DNA of 15,432 nucleotides from Microcoleaceae cyanobacterium UBA9251 (GTDB taxonomy: Bacteria; Cyanobacteriota; Cyanobacteriia; Cyanobacteriales; Microcoleaceae), in assembly GCA_003542015.1 (NCBI GenBank), contig DPLL01000340.1, positions 1 to 15,432 of the forward strand. Reading direction: 5' to 3'. The notes under the pieces were generated by a model. That model was not told the origin of the DNA and made no database searches. It saw only the letters and a program-made list of their open reading frames with translations. This document shows, one piece after another, positions 1 through 7,876 of this stretch (within the stretch, counting starts at the first letter, position 1; each line of letters opens with the position of its first letter). Both the position numbers and the translations under genes were made by a program.

Positions 1-10
1 TTACATTGAT

Positions 11-108
11 CTTCTTGCTTCTTGCTTCTTGCTTCTTGCTTCTTGCTTCTTGCTTCTTGCTTCTTGCTTCTTGCTTCTTGCTTCTTGCTTCTTGCTTCTT
101 GCTTCTTG
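11..108. repeat. Heptamer tandem repeat, CTTCTTG x14
   Basis: Fourteen perfect, uninterrupted copies of CTTCTTG (CAAGAAG on the other strand), followed by one imperfect unit. Arrays of this kind match the short tandemly repeated heptamers known from filamentous cyanobacteria. The array lies about 155 bases beyond the clpC stop codon, outside any credible gene. Copy number is probably variable. It opens a false plus-strand frame with a seven-residue period, because three heptamers make seven codons. Confidence 0.95.
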
Positions 109-114
109 CTTCTT

Positions 115-156
115 CCTTCTTCTATATTCCTTCTTCTATATTCCTTCTTCTATATT
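115..156. repeat. 14-base tandem repeat x3
   Basis: Three perfect copies of CCTTCTTCTATATT sit directly after the heptamer array. The unit contains a CTTCTT core like the heptamer plus an AT-rich tail, so it may have arisen from the heptamer array by mutation and slippage. No coding role is seen. Confidence 0.9.
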
Positions 157-158
157 CG

Positions 159-198
159 ATAAAACAGGTAGAGAATCTGAATTCTCTACCTGTTTTAT
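159..198 (-). terminator. Strong hairpin downstream of clpC, probable terminator
   Basis: A perfect 18-base-pair stem (159-176 with 181-198) closes on a four-base loop. Both outer ends are A/T-rich, so a short U-run follows the stem on either strand. It begins 66 bases beyond the clpC stop codon, where a factor-independent terminator is expected. The symmetric ends would allow termination in both directions. The stem is rather AT-rich and the U-run is short, so strength is uncertain. Confidence 0.7.
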
Positions 199-263
199 GT
201 GATGATTTTGAGTTATTTACGACGGCGAGATTTGTTATTTCAAAACTTTACCCGCGCTCGAAC

Positions 264-2741
264 TTACTCAGCACCTTGGGGCAGCAATTCCCGCTTTTGA
301 CCTTGCAGCACCTTCACAATTCCGTCCTCCCCGACATCCACAACAGCGATGTCACCGTCCTTGATGCGGCCAGAAAGGATTTCCTCAGCCAAACTGTCTT
401 CCAACAACCGCATGATCGCGCGGCGCAGGGGTCTTGCTCCGTAGCTGGGGTTGTAGCCTTCTTCTACGAGGCGTTCCTTGAACCGTTCGGTGACTTCGAG
501 GGTGATTCCCTGTTCTGTCAAGCGGCCGAAAACTTCCTTGAGCATGATGACAGCAATTTCCTTGACTTCTTCCTTATTCAACTGACGGAAGACGATAATT
601 TCATCTAGTCGGTTGAGGAATTCTGGGCGGAAATAGTTTTTCAGTTCTTCGTTAACCAAAGAACGAATGCGGTTGTAATTAGCATCGGCTTGGTTGTCGC
701 TGAACTCGAAACCGAGGCCACCGCCACCCTTTTCAATGACCTTAGAACCGATGTTAGATGTCATGATCAGCAGCGTATTTTTGAAGTCTACAGTGCGACC
801 TTTGGCATCGGTTAAGCGGCCGTCTTCCAATATTTGCAAGAGCATATTGAAGACATCGGGGTGAGCTTTTTCGATTTCGTCGAATAGCACCACAGTGTAA
901 GGACGGCGGCGCACAGCTTCAGTCAGTTGGCCACCTTCGTTATAGCCAACGTAACCGGGAGGGGAACCGATGAGTTTGGAGACGGTGTGACGTTCCATGT
1001 ATTCGGACATATCCAGCCGGATCATGGCTTCTTCGGAACCGAAGAAATAGGAAGCCAGGGCTTTTGTGAGTTCGGTTTTGCCGACGCCGGTGGGCCCCGA
1101 GAAGATGAAACTGGCGATCGGCCTGTTGGGATTTTTCAGACCAACACGGGCGCGACGAATGGCGCGGGAAACGGCTTTGACAGCTTCTTCTTGGCCGATC
1201 AAACGCTGGTGCAGGGTATCTTCCATGTGCAGCAGCTTTTCCGATTCGGATTCGGTCAGTTTGTTGACTGGAACTCCTGTCCAGCTTGCCACGATTTGAG
1301 CGATGTCTTCTTCGGTGACTACTGGGGAGGGGTCTGTTTCCCCGGTGCGGGCCTTGTCGGTTTTTTTGGCTTGGGAAATAGCGCGAATTTCGGCTTTGAG
1401 CGTCATTTCGCGATCGCGCAATTCTCCGGCCTTATCAAAGTCTTGAGAACGCACCGCTTCGTCTTTATCTTTGAGGACTTTGCGTAGTTCTTTGTCAAGT
1501 TCCTTGGCTGCGGGGGGAAGTTGGGAGTTGATCAGGCGGACTCTCGAACCTGCTTCGTCTACGAGGTCAATTGCTTTGTCTGGTAAGAAGCGATCGGAGA
1601 TGTACCGGTGCGAGAGTTTGGCTGCGGCTTCCAGGGCCGTATCCAAGATTTTCAGCTTGTGGTGCTGTTCGTAGCGTTCCCGCAGGCCGAAGAGAATCTC
1701 GATCGTCTCATCAACCGTCGGTTCGCCGACCATCACCGGCTGGAAGCGCCGTTCTAGGGCTGCGTCGCGCTCAATGTGCTTGCGGTACTCATCGAGGGTA
1801 GTAGCGCCGATGCACTGGAGTTCGCCTCTAGCCAAAGCTGGCTTGAGAATGTTCGCAGCATCGATCGCCCCTTCCGCCGCACCAGCACCGATCAAAGTGT
1901 GCACTTCGTCAATGACTAAAATCACGTTACCCGCCGTGCGGATTTCGTCCATGATTTTTTTGAGGCGTTCTTCAAATTCGCCCCGGTATTTTGTGCCGGC
2001 GACGAGCAAGCCGATGTCGAGGGTGACGACGCGCTTGTCTTCGAGGATGTCTGGGATGTCGTTGTTAGCGATGCGTTGGGCCAGACCTTCGGCGATCGCG
2101 GTTTTGCCAACTCCAGGTTCACCGATGAGCACCGGATTATTTTTGGTACGGCGACCCAGGATTTGGATTACCCGTTCGATTTCTTTTTGGCGTCCGACTA
2201 CTGGGTCAAGCTTCCCATCCACCGCCATTTGAGTCAGGTTAGATCCGAACTCATCGAGGGTTGGGGTTTTGGTGCGAGCACCGCCGCCAGTGGCTGCGAC
2301 TTCTGCGGTTTCTCCCAGCATCCGAATCACTTGGGTGCGGACTTTCGACAAGTCTACTCCCAGGTTTTCTAAGACTCTGGCCGCTACTCCTTCACCTTCG
2401 CGGATCAGGCCCAGCAGCAGGTGTTCGGTACCGATGTAGTTGTGTCCCAGTTGGCGAGCTTCTTCGAGGGACAGTTCTAGAACCCGCTTCGCGCGCGGGG
2501 TGAACGGAATTTCGACTGCTACGAAGCCGGAACCGCGCCCGATGATTTTTTCGACCTCAATCCGAGCATCTTTGAGGTTGACCCCCATTGATTTGAGGAC
2601 TTTGGCTGCAACTCCGGTTCCTTCTCCGATCAGACCCAGAAGGATCTGTTCTGTCCCTACGAAGTTGTGACCCAGGCGACGAGCTTCTTCCTGGGCCAGC
2701 ATGATTACTTTTATTGCTTTTTCTGTGAAGCGTTCAAACAT
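264..2741 (-). CDS. clpC: ATP-dependent Clp protease ATP-binding subunit ClpC
   Basis: Hsp100/Clp unfoldase of 825 residues, the usual ClpC length. As a hexamer it unfolds substrates in the cytosol and feeds them to a Clp proteolytic core (in cyanobacteria, ClpC pairs with the ClpP3/ClpR core). Domains in order: two N-terminal Clp repeats (about 3-145); AAA+ domain 1 with Walker A GEPGVGKT (207-214) and Walker B VILVIDE (273-279); a middle region with a UVR-like helical pair (about 415-455); AAA+ domain 2 with Walker A GPTGVGKT (549-556) and Walker B VVLFDE (617-622); and a C-terminal D2 small domain. An LGF tripeptide at 676-678 fits the ClpP-docking loop. The ATG start gives the conserved MFERFTEKAI opening and has GGGA seven bases upstream. 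The gene stands alone between two non-coding stretches, with a hairpin terminator behind it. Nothing looks damaged. Confidence 0.98.
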   Translation of the reverse strand: MFERFTEKAIKVIMLAQEEARRLGHNFVGTEQILLGLIGEGTGVAAKVLKSMGVNLKDARIEVEKIIGRGSGFVAVEIPFTPRAKRVLELSLEEARQLGHNYIGTEHLLLGLIREGEGVAARVLENLGVDLSKVRTQVIRMLGETAEVAATGGGARTKTPTLDEFGSNLTQMAVDGKLDPVVGRQKEIERVIQILGRRTKNNPVLIGEPGVGKTAIAEGLAQRIANNDIPDILEDKRVVTLDIGLLVAGTKYRGEFEERLKKIMDEIRTAGNVILVIDEVHTLIGAGAAEGAIDAANILKPALARGELQCIGATTLDEYRKHIERDAALERRFQPVMVGEPTVDETIEILFGLRERYEQHHKLKILDTALEAAAKLSHRYISDRFLPDKAIDLVDEAGSRVRLINSQLPPAAKELDKELRKVLKDKDEAVRSQDFDKAGELRDREMTLKAEIRAISQAKKTDKARTGETDPSPVVTEEDIAQIVASWTGVPVNKLTESESEKLLHMEDTLHQRLIGQEEAVKAVSRAIRRARVGLKNPNRPIASFIFSGPTGVGKTELTKALASYFFGSEEAMIRLDMSEYMERHTVSKLIGSPPGYVGYNEGGQLTEAVRRRPYTVVLFDEIEKAHPDVFNMLLQILEDGRLTDAKGRTVDFKNTLLIMTSNIGSKVIEKGGGGLGFEFSDNQADANYNRIRSLVNEELKNYFRPEFLNRLDEIIVFRQLNKEEVKEIAVIMLKEVFGRLTEQGITLEVTERFKERLVEEGYNPSYGARPLRRAIMRLLEDSLAEEILSGRIKDGDIAVVDVGEDGIVKVLQGQKRELLPQGAE

Positions 2742-2836
2742 GATTTATTCCCATCACCTGCTATGTGCCCGTTTCGAGGTCACGCTCGCTTGAGCGGGCG
2801 TTTTTGGTCGAGTGTTAACTCGTACTGCTTATTCTA
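2742..2836 (-). promoter_or_regulatory. clpC leader with weak promoter signal
   Basis: Reading on the minus strand, TAGAAT (2836-2831) resembles a -10 box about 90 bases before the clpC start. No convincing -35 box lies at the right distance, which is common for cyanobacterial promoters. A small hairpin (CGCTC/GAGCG, about 2783-2796) lies between this box and the ribosome binding site and might affect the leader RNA. The transcription start is not determinable here. Confidence 0.3.
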
Positions 2837-3143
2837 GCGTGACATTCCCGACTGCTCTGCCGCACTGTCCAAGCGGTTGCAGATTCTAGGCTGCTGTTGC
2901 AGGGTGGCTTTCAACTGGGAAGACCCAAATGGTGGCTGACCTACAACCTCCCCCTAGACTGCAAGAAGATTGCTCTTCTCGGTCTGTCCCCAACCTACGA
3001 CTATGTATTGAGGATTCTAGCACAATCTTTTGGGCTGTCATGCAGGTAAAAAAGTGGTAGTTACCGAAGAGTACGGCTGTTTTTTGATAAAAGTTATTGC
3101 TTAGATGGGCGATCGATGTAAGAACTTAAAAAAAATTAGGACG

Positions 3144-3180
3144 ATCGCATGAGGCCCAGAAACCGGTTTTTTTCACGAAA
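3144..3180. repeat. Dispersed repeat copy, CATGAGGC..AGAAACCGG type
   Basis: The segment reads GCATGAGGCCCAGAAACCGG followed by a T-run and CACGAAA. Its reverse complement closely matches the right edge of the window (15401-15432), with a few mismatches. The core AAAC(C)CGGTTT recurs at 3248-3261 and 11929-11940. This is a dispersed non-coding family rather than a gene. Confidence 0.65.
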
Positions 3181-3217
3181 ATACTTAGTTGTAGCGCACA
3201 AATTTAGTAAAAAACCT

Positions 3218-3268
3218 GCTGGTTGAGCGCGGTGGTTGAGCGTAGTCGAAACCCGGTTTTTTTCATCG
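3218..3268. repeat. GGTTGAGC/GTAGTCGAAACCC dispersed repeat
   Basis: A duplicated GGTTGAGCG word (3221 and 3233) is followed by TAGTCGAAACCCGG and a T-run. The reverse complement, GGGTTTCGAC..TACGCTCAACCACC, is the frame of the larger element at 11980-12050. Such sequences are scattered in intergenic DNA of many cyanobacteria, and their origin is unclear. Confidence 0.6.
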
Positions 3269-3418
3269 GAATGCGTGCAGGACTAAAAATTTGTAGCGGC
3301 GCTTGGACGTGGTGCTAAAGCGCAACTACAAACCTCAAAATCGATCGTAGTGTAGTGTTGCCAATTTCTAAAGATTGAACACTCGCAGCTATCTCTGCAA
3401 GACCCGGAGAAATCCAAC

Positions 3419-4613
3419 CTAAAATATTCTTACAGGGAACTGTAGTTGCGAAGCCCACAGACCCTCAATCTTTGCAATCAATTCACTTCCAGACCAGAGA
3501 AAGGTTTGAGTGATCAGGTTTTGCGCCTCAATATTCACGCCACCTAAAATTATGTCAGTTACTGGATTAAAGTTAACTATTTTGGCGTAATCATTTCCAC
3601 CATTAGCTGAGTACCAATTGATTGCGCGATCGCCAATATAAAATGCGTTTAGTCTGGCGCTAGGGTTGCCAATTAAAGTATCTATTTCATTACCAGACAT
3701 CATGTTGGTTTCTGTACCTTTGAGTAAGTTCAGACCGGTACCACCTTGTAGAACATCGTTTTCACCACCACCAAACAACCTATTAGTACCATTTCCACCA
3801 GTCAGATAATCATTCCCTCGATCGCCATAAATGTCATTAGTCCCATCTCCGCCATCAATGATGTCAATTCCAGATCCGCCGTGGAGGGTGTCATTACCTA
3901 TGCCAGCACCGAGAATATCATTACCGTCATCACCATAGATCTGATTATTCCCATCTCCGCCATCAACCGTGTCATTTCCAGCACCGCCGAAGATGATGTC
4001 ATTACCTATGCCACCAAACACAAGATCGTTGCCGTTACCAACATTATAAGTATGGTTGCCGTTGTTGTTGTAATATTTCGCAAAACTCCCACTTAATCTG
4101 AATTCGTCGTCTCTGTTAGTCCCATAGATGAAGCGATCGTTGGTTCCGCCATTAAGCTTAGCAGCAACCAAAAACAAAGGATTATCTTGAGCATCAACGG
4201 GAATCACGCCTTCATGCACTTGAAGAGAGTTAAAAGAATCCCCTTTATAGAAGTTTGGTCGAAATGGATGATTGGCCTGCGTGTCACTCAGACCCAGAAT
4301 ATTGGTGGCTAAACGAGAATTGTTGGGTGCATGAGTCACCAAATTTGTGTAGGCGGTGACGACACGGCTGTGTTGATCGTTTGCAGTGGTACCGAAGTCA
4401 AACAGGAAAGATTCCCTGGCAGTTCCAGCTTGAGCTTCATTTCCTGCGGCACTACTGATGCCATTAAAACTTCTTGAAGTCGCCGCACCAAGGTCTAAGC
4501 GTTTGATGGGGTCTGCAATTCCTCCATTCTTTACGTATCCATTTGATAGGTCAGTATCGAAGCCATTCGTTATATCGTAGGGACTGACAATTTTCGCGCT
4601 ATTTGATGCTGGG
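3419..4613 (-). pseudogene. RTX lipase-like protein, C-terminal part after frameshift
   Basis: This is the continuation, in another frame, of the lipase fragment just upstream. Reading from 4618 gives LDPA, the family's catalytic Asp motif, then about 90 residues with a DQHSR motif holding the probable catalytic His (codon 4370-4372). A region with eleven consecutive RTX nonapeptides (GGxGxDxxx) follows at about 3749-4015, and then a C-terminal tail ending in a hydrophobic RIF. RTX repeats bind calcium and mark proteins exported unfolded by type I secretion. The only start codon that opens this part alone is a GTG (4342) inside the conserved lipase region, downstream of both catalytic residues. 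It is therefore unlikely to be an independent gene. The apparent intact product would be about 563 residues. Confidence 0.85.
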
Positions 4614-5111
4614 TCAAGCCGTAACCGAACCTACTTGACTCCCATAGGTAGTATTGAAACTGGCGGCAAGTTCGCTAGCAAGGTGAGCACCAAGACTATG
4701 ACCAACAATATTGAGTGCTGCGGCTGGCATTCCCCACTCAACAAGTTTGTTTTGGATTGCTGTTGCTACTGGCGTAATCCACGAACCAGACCTGTAAAGG
4801 TCTCCTGCAAAAATCCCTGCTGCTGCATCATTTGCTGGGGAGCCACTCACTTGAGTCCAGTCAAGGGCTAACACCGCATCGTCTGGGTGAGCATTCTTAA
4901 TGGCTGGAGCAAGAGTTGGATCAAAAGAATCGCTGGGTGCTGTGAAACCAGGAAGCAGCAGCCATACTTTTTGACCGCTCCATTGGTCAGCGGAAGGAAT
5001 GCCCAAAGGCGCACGAATATTGATTTGACGCTGACTTGGACTAAAAGCATTGTTGGGCGGTCTGTTAGTTTCACCACCTGTCACCAAAAACGGAGTATTT
5101 ATTACTGTCAT
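4614..5111 (-). pseudogene. RTX lipase-like protein, N-terminal part (frameshifted)
   Basis: This 165-residue frame carries the first half of a pancreatic-lipase-type alpha/beta hydrolase. It has a conserved LLLPGF strand (51-56), the DW pair after the core strand (84-85), and the nucleophile elbow GHSLG with Ser139 (137-141). It reads GSVTA and then hits TGA, while the next frame continues with LDPASN. The join TALDPA is the expected catalytic-Asp motif. Loss of one CT from an ancestral GCTCTTGAC would explain the break (inference). The ATG start has AGAGG eight bases upstream. The gene follows the PEP-CTERM gene by 35 bases, so the two are probably co-transcribed. The intact enzyme would be a secreted esterase or lipase of unknown substrate. 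A base-calling error is possible. Confidence 0.85.
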
Positions 5112-5146
5112 CGTTCATTCCTCTCAAGTTATGTTGCTAAAGATGA

Positions 5147-5779
5147 TTAATTGTTTCCCTTTCTCGACTTTCTCCACAAGTGAGCTGCACCCAAGCCCAA
5201 AAAGGCAAACAATGAGGCGAGGGGGGAGGCGTTCTCCGGTACAGCAGTAGGAGGAGATTCATTAATTTCTAAGGTCACAAGCCCCCCACCTGTAACAGCT
5301 CCATCTCGCAAGAAGAACTGAAATATCCCCGGATCTCCAAACATAAATCTGTTATTTCCATCCAAAACTCCACTCTTATTTACCCCAAAAACGTTGAAGC
5401 CAAATTGAGTGGGAACTCCGTTCTCAAAAGCCAAAACAGGGTTATCTGGGAAGTTTAAATCATCACTGGCCGTATAGGTCACAGGAGTTAAACTTTCCGC
5501 AAAGTCCAGAAATCTAAAGTTCAGGGATAGCAATCCTGGTCGAGCTTGATAGTCACCATCATTCATGACCAGGAACTCTGTGCCGACTTTGGTCAGATGG
5601 GTATCGTCGTAGGAAAAGTCACCAGTGTAGACACCCGCGAATTTGGGATCGGTGACGTAGGCGACATCGACGTTGACTTTGATTGTGCCTGTGATCGTAG
5701 CTGCCATAGCGGTCGCTCCTCCAAATGTGGATATCAAATATGTTCCCAGGATAGCGGTCAGTCCATATTTTATGTTCAT
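5147..5779 (-). CDS. PEP-CTERM sorting domain protein
   Basis: A secreted, probably surface-anchored protein of 210 residues and unknown function. It starts with a classical signal peptide (MNIKYG, hydrophobic core, A-rich cleavage region near residue 26), then an acidic beta-rich domain without cysteines. It ends with a PEP-CTERM tail: VPEN (about 181-184), a hydrophobic helix LASLFAFLGLGAAHL, and a basic end WRKSRKGNN. Exosortases cut and process such tails. The usual motif is VPEP, so the Asn in the fourth position is a small departure. The start ATG has AGGA eight bases upstream. A long palindrome lies about 40 bases before the start. The RTX lipase gene follows 35 bases behind, so both products of this unit are exported. 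Confidence 0.88.
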   Translation of the reverse strand: MNIKYGLTAILGTYLISTFGGATAMAATITGTIKVNVDVAYVTDPKFAGVYTGDFSYDDTHLTKVGTEFLVMNDGDYQARPGLLSLNFRFLDFAESLTPVTYTASDDLNFPDNPVLAFENGVPTQFGFNVFGVNKSGVLDGNNRFMFGDPGIFQFFLRDGAVTGGGLVTLEINESPPTAVPENASPLASLFAFLGLGAAHLWRKSRKGNN

Positions 5780-6318
5780 TAGATATTCCTGTTTTGAAAG
5801 GCTTCACCCACAGCAGTGAGTTTGTTTTCGTTTGTAGCAATTAACGAAAACAAAATCTTGAGATACAGATTAAAGCTTCCTACCGATATTGTAAACCCGT
5901 AATTTTACTAGAGTTTCCGATGTTAAATTAGGATATACTGTGAAAATATAAGTCATTATATCTACGCCCCGCTATCCTGAGACTATATGCAAGTAGTAGT
6001 AAAATATGCAAGTAAAATTCGCAACAAATGACACTCAAAACTCAAAATAATTCATTGGAAACTGCCAATTTTTTGGGTGGATTGAAGCGTAAATTTGCTG
6101 TTTTTCGAGCTTCAAATATTACTTAAATTCTGGTTTTTTGGGTTAATTGATAGCAATTTACTTCAAAATCATCATTGGCCATCAATCTCAGTATTGGACG
6201 AAACATCTGCCGGTCATACTTACCGATTTGCTTCGCGCAAGGTGCTTGCGAGCATAGCGCAAATGCTCACTACCAGTAACATGACTATGAGTTTTGTCTT
6301 GATACTTAATCGCTTAAA
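5780..6318. other. Non-coding gap upstream of PEP-CTERM gene
   Basis: Apart from the palindrome at 5821-5854, a minus-strand TATAAT (5960-5955) could serve as a -10 box about 175 bases before the PEP-CTERM start, without a clear -35 box. ATGCAAGTA occurs twice close together (about 5987 and 6006). A short hairpin CGCAAG/CTTGCG lies at 6236-6250. A plus-strand frame at 6095-6343 has no protein-like features and crosses that hairpin, so I do not call it a gene. Confidence 0.5.
5821..5854 (-). promoter_or_regulatory. Long palindrome upstream of PEP-CTERM gene, operator candidate
   Basis: A perfect 12-base inverted repeat, TTTGTTTTCGTT (5821-5832) and AACGAAAACAAA (5843-5854), has a 10-base spacer. 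It ends 41 bases before the start codon of the PEP-CTERM gene. Arms of this length with one turn's spacing suit a dimeric regulator. No U-run follows on the minus strand, so it is not an obvious terminator. It could instead form a leader RNA hairpin. The regulator is unknown. Confidence 0.45.
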
Positions 6319-6365
6319 TACAGCGGTAACTGCTGTATACTAAAGGGTTCGTCACTTTTAGTATA
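6319..6365 (-). terminator. Overlapping hairpins downstream of the pentapeptide gene
   Basis: Two inverted repeats overlap here: TACAGC/GCTGTA (6319-6324, 6332-6337) and TATACTAAA/TTTAGTATA (6336-6344, 6357-6365, spacer 12). They begin 38 bases beyond the stop codon of the pentapeptide-repeat gene. No good U-run follows, so a terminator role is only a guess. RNA processing or a protein site is equally possible. Confidence 0.3.
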
Positions 6366-6403
6366 AAACCAGACAAAAATATCGTAAAAAAGCTGGCATC
6401 AAT

Positions 6404-7747
6404 TTAATTGTTTGTGCCCCCATCTTCCAGAGACTTATACTTTGAGCCATCAGGCATAATCGCACCTTCCCGAAAAGCACTACTCAGTTCATAATCGCTC
6501 ACTTTAGCATTTTTGAGATTAGCACCAGTTAGATAAGCTCCCTCCATGTTAGCACCACTCAAACTAGCATTTCTCAAATTTGCACCACTCAGGTTGGCAT
6601 GACTCAAATCTGCACAAATCAAATTAGCACTACTGAGATTAGCACTACTAAGATTAGCCTGAGTCAAGCGAGCAAAACCCAGTTTTGCATGACTTAAATC
6701 TGCACCACTAAGTTGAGTCTGACAGAGATTAGCATTATCTAAATTGGCATAGCTCAAATTAGCATTACTCAAGTCGCTTTCCATCAAATTGGCTTTACTG
6801 AGATTAGCATGGGAGAGATTAATATCTACTAACTCTGCACCAGGAGCATCCAAACCTCTCAAAGAAACACCATCCTCATTCAAATCTTGCAGGGCCAAAA
6901 TTCTGGCATAACTAACTTTAACATTGTGTGCTGCATCAACTATACTCCAAGCTTGGTAGTGAAATTGCTTCCTGCGATCGGGAGCTTCTTTAATAAATAG
7001 AACTAGCGCCACCACCAGACTGATAGTATCAGCAGCACCTAAAACCTCTGCTAGTAAAGAGTTGTCATCGACAATTACAAGAACTACCGTAAACATAACT
7101 GCCGCAACTACAGCGACTAACCATGTTGGTGCTATCCAGAAAGCATCAATAAGTTTACTAGGAATTTGTTTGAGGACTTCACTTAATGGCTGTTCTGATA
7201 TTTTGGTCTGAAATTGCTGATAATTAACGGTAAAATTATTGAGAATGTCTTTGAAAACTTGACCATCTAACTGAACCGATATAAGAGCTTTTTTCTCTGG
7301 CTCTGCTATGGGCTGAAATAGCTGAGATTCTTTTTCGGTTTCGGCTGTTAATGTTGAAGGTTTTGCTAAAGTTGCAGTTTTTTGTTCAGCTTGGATAGGT
7401 TTTGATACAATAGCAGGTTTCTCAGCTTGGACAACTTGAGGTGAAGATTCTTCCCCCGCACCTTTTAACATCAACGCAGTAATTGCTCTATAAGCATCTA
7501 GCCAAGCTTTTTTGACTTCAGGAGTCCAATCTTCAGCAAGATACTGCTCAAATGTCATCAGCAGTGCTTCCCCCACTGGGCCATAATATTTAGGAATAGC
7601 TCCATAGCTGACGTGTCTACCTCCTAGAGCATTGAGAACCGGCCCTAAAGCTTCTGGGTTGCGGAGATTTTCTACTACTAAAACCAGAGAATTTAAGAGT
7701 TTTTTCTCTTGGTTTTTCATATCTGTTTTAGTAAACAGTGGTTTCAC
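6404..7747 (-). CDS. Globin (partial)-membrane-pentapeptide repeat protein; downstream half of a split gene
   Basis: The open frame from GTG 7747 encodes 447 residues. It begins in the middle of a globin: Phe CD1 (F5), Gln E7 (Q13) and proximal His F8 (H45) are present, but helices A and B are cut off. After the globin come a charged linker (about 98-200), two hydrophobic helices (about 203-226 and 236-252), and roughly 22 pentapeptide repeats of the A(N/D)Lxx type (about 300-415). The pentapeptides should form a right-handed quadrilateral beta-helix. The missing globin N-terminus is encoded in the same frame upstream (7748-7873), behind an in-frame TAA. No ATG, GTG or TTG precedes GTG 7747 after that stop, and I see no good ribosome binding site. 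So this is either the tail of one larger gene (666 residues if read through) or a recent pseudogene. The likely role of the intact form is a membrane-anchored haem protein, a sensor or O2/NO handler (inference). Confidence 0.75.
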   Translation of the reverse strand: MKPLFTKTDMKNQEKKLLNSLVLVVENLRNPEALGPVLNALGGRHVSYGAIPKYYGPVGEALLMTFEQYLAEDWTPEVKKAWLDAYRAITALMLKGAGEESSPQVVQAEKPAIVSKPIQAEQKTATLAKPSTLTAETEKESQLFQPIAEPEKKALISVQLDGQVFKDILNNFTVNYQQFQTKISEQPLSEVLKQIPSKLIDAFWIAPTWLVAVVAAVMFTVVLVIVDDNSLLAEVLGAADTISLVVALVLFIKEAPDRRKQFHYQAWSIVDAAHNVKVSYARILALQDLNEDGVSLRGLDAPGAELVDINLSHANLSKANLMESDLSNANLSYANLDNANLCQTQLSGADLSHAKLGFARLTQANLSSANLSSANLICADLSHANLSGANLRNASLSGANMEGAYLTGANLKNAKVSDYELSSAFREGAIMPDGSKYKSLEDGGTNN

Positions 7748-7837
7748 TTCTGGGTAAGCTTGAAAAAGATTCTCGTAGAAGCTGGCTGCAAATTCATTAG
7801 CACGAGGTTTGACTTTCTCAAAACTGCTTTCTAGTAA
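7461..7837. repeat. Direct repeat, second globin copy
   Basis: This is the downstream copy of a direct repeat of about 377 bases, offset by 549 bases (183 codons) from 8010-8386. By eye roughly nine of ten bases agree, and runs of more than 50 bases agree exactly. It encodes the globin core. The similarity suggests a recent tandem duplication within the gene, or ongoing gene conversion. Confidence 0.85.
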
Positions 7838-7876
7838 CTCTACAGGTAACTCTGAAGATGCTTCTTCTGGTATTTA
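7748..7876 (-). other. In-frame stop and untranslated start of second globin
   Basis: TAA at 7876-7874 ends the first globin frame. The same frame then continues for 42 codons that clearly encode the N-terminal helices of a second globin (ESSFEKVKPRANEFAASFYE), matching residues 9-28 of the first. None of these codons is ATG, GTG or TTG. A single base change (for example from CAA, GAA or AAA) would create the stop. Confidence 0.8.

Larger units (their letters stand above)
2837..3418. other. Non-coding gap between clpC and the RTX lipase gene
   Basis: No open frame here has protein-like composition and no RNA gene was recognised. The right half (about 3140-3270) holds two copies of a dispersed AAACCCGGTTT-type repeat and a GGTTGAGC repeat, described separately. 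The left half (2837-3060) is unique sequence with no recognised signal. Confidence 0.6.

Noticed and set aside
6..608. Plus-strand open frame of 200 codons with LLLASCF repeats
   Set aside because: It is a translation of the heptamer array followed by the antisense of clpC, with no protein-like features.
927..1487. Plus-strand open frames inside clpC
   Set aside because: They are shadows of the conserved clpC coding strand.
2776..2806. Terminator-like hairpin followed by TTTTT on the plus strand near the clpC leader
   Set aside because: No plus-strand gene ends there and the stem is only about five pairs. It lies in the clpC leader on the other strand.
3881..4096. Plus-strand open frame opposite the RTX repeats
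   Set aside because: It is antisense to a strongly periodic coding region, and its repeats only mirror the RTX nonapeptides.
6095..6343. Plus-strand open frame of 82 codons
   Set aside because: Low-complexity hydrophobic start, no ribosome binding site, and it runs through a repeat-like hairpin.
6480..6860. Short direct repeats that could be mistaken for a CRISPR or satellite array
   Set aside because: They are the DNA of the pentapeptide repeats, with 15-base periodicity and no spacers.
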